Origin: Robertmurraya korlensis NBRC 107688
GTDB lineage: Bacteria > Bacillota > Bacilli > Bacillales > Cytobacillaceae
DNA length: 64,000 bases
NCBI RefSeq assembly: GCF_001591645.1
Contig: NZ_BCVH01000007.1
Span: forward strand, 124,001 to 188,000
Direction: 5' to 3'
Shown here: piece by piece, positions 63,565 to 64,000 of the stretch
How the letters are laid out: each line of letters opens with the position of its first letter
Position numbering within the stretch: position 1 is the stretch's first letter
Made by a program: the position numbers and the translations under genes
Notes under the pieces: generated by a model
Databases searched by the model: none
Seen by the model: only the letters and a program-made list of their open reading frames with translations
Told to the model about the DNA's origin: nothing

Positions 63565-63635
63565 GTGGTGACAGACACCCTTCGTGGACAGTTTTTGTAG
63601 TTTTGTCCGTGTGGAGTGGACACTTAGTGTTGGGT
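63565..63635. repeat. REP-like palindromic element
   Basis: GGTGACAGACACC (63567-63579) is an imperfect palindrome and is followed by a GTGGACA / TGTCCGTG-type inverted repeat and a GTGGACAC copy. The GGTGACAGACACC core is known to me as a recurring intergenic motif in Bacillus genomes associated with REP-type mobile sequences. No transposase gene is nearby. Confidence 0.5.
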
Positions 63636-63709
63636 TAAACAAAAAGAGGGAAATCATTAAATAAGGAAGAATTATGTGAATAGAAAAGTGATATTGAGAG
63701 GATGTACAT

Positions 63710-64000
63710 ATGGAGAGAGTGAAGAAGCCATTTATAATTAGAAATTATAAGGAACAGGATGCAAATCAAATCGCTGAATATGATTTTATTTCCATGCTAG
63801 CGTATCAATACAATGGGGACTATACTTCCGAAAATATTTTCTGTGCAGTTAGTGAAAAAGGGGAAATGCTAGCTTCCGCACATATTGCTCCTGATCAGTC
63901 TTGGGAGTTCATAAAAGATCCAGATAAGACTTTGGACTTTGAATTTAAGCTGCAAATGGACGTATCGATAAATGAGAACACGACGGTCCCACAAGATGCA
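63710..64000 (+). CDS. GNAT-like acetyltransferase, 3'-truncated by window end
   Basis: Open reading frame of 97 codons running off the right edge. The N-terminal KKPFIIRNYKEQDANQIAEYDF matches the beta1-helix start of GNAT acetyltransferases. AGAGGATG precedes the ATG. No CoA motif lies in the visible part, so the call rests on the N-terminus only. Confidence 0.6.
   Translation, partial: MERVKKPFIIRNYKEQDANQIAEYDFISMLAYQYNGDYTSENIFCAVSEKGEMLASAHIAPDQSWEFIKDPDKTLDFEFKLQMDVSINENTTVPQDA

Overview
The window reads as chromosomal DNA of an aerobic, low-GC Firmicute of the Bacillaceae (Bacillus, Neobacillus or Peribacillus type). Support comes from strong AGGAGG ribosome-binding sites, CcpA cre boxes, a Fur box, FrlONM-, CitST- and YlmA-like proteins, RNase J, and a TxpA-like type I toxin. 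There are no rRNA or tRNA genes, CRISPR arrays or intact insertion sequences. Most of the window is a run of carbon-catabolic operons, consistent with a plant- or soil-associated lifestyle.

Layout. (1) 1-8212: a meta-cleavage operon whose order matches Pseudomonas dmpC-E-F-G-H-I, followed by a class III extradiol dioxygenase, 4-hydroxybenzoate 3-hydroxylase and an MFS transporter. This fits 4-hydroxybenzoate to protocatechuate, then 2,3-cleavage to pyruvate and acetyl-CoA (the Gram-positive pra route). (2) 8581-16366: an Amadori-compound (fructosamine) operon with a GntR repressor, FrlD-like kinase, ABC importer without ATPase, FrlC-like epimerase and two tandem FrlB-like deglycases, marked by three identical TGGTATATACCA operators. 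(3) 16513-17685: acyl-ACP desaturase and a small CxxC protein. (4) 17867-23335: a TctCBA tricarboxylate importer with a CitST-type two-component system. (5) 23573-28959: a secreted M14 peptidase, an ABC ATPase, CBO0543-like membrane proteins and a probable Fur-controlled micro-ORF. (6) 29136-35171: an AraC regulator and a second aromatic operon (class I extradiol dioxygenase, C-C hydrolase, FAH-family protein, cyclase, FAD monooxygenase) whose substrate I cannot name. (7) 35567-38881: malate:quinone oxidoreductase, an unannotated 25-aa type I toxin locus and threonine dehydratase. (8) 39019-46057: hexuronate genes uxaC-uxaB-uxaA, an RpiR regulator and a divergent 6-phospho-beta-glucosidase. 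(9) 46118-51993: small membrane proteins, an RNase J paralogue, a second CBO0543-like pair, an acetate transporter, a GNAT and a LuxR regulator. (10) 52126-54716: an esterase and a Baeyer-Villiger monooxygenase. (11) 54825-60458: assorted small enzymes and an unlisted 46-aa gene. (12) 60527-63457: a Fur-controlled siderophore ABC importer without binding protein, then a REP-like repeat and a truncated GNAT-like gene.

Regulation seen in the sequence: full-consensus cre boxes precede pobA, frlR and tctC, with near-matches near the second aromatic operon and the acetate transporter. Carbon catabolite control therefore probably ties these modules together. The best candidates for something undescribed are the second aromatic operon, the expanded frl operon with its operator set, and the three small genes that ordinary ORF calling misses.
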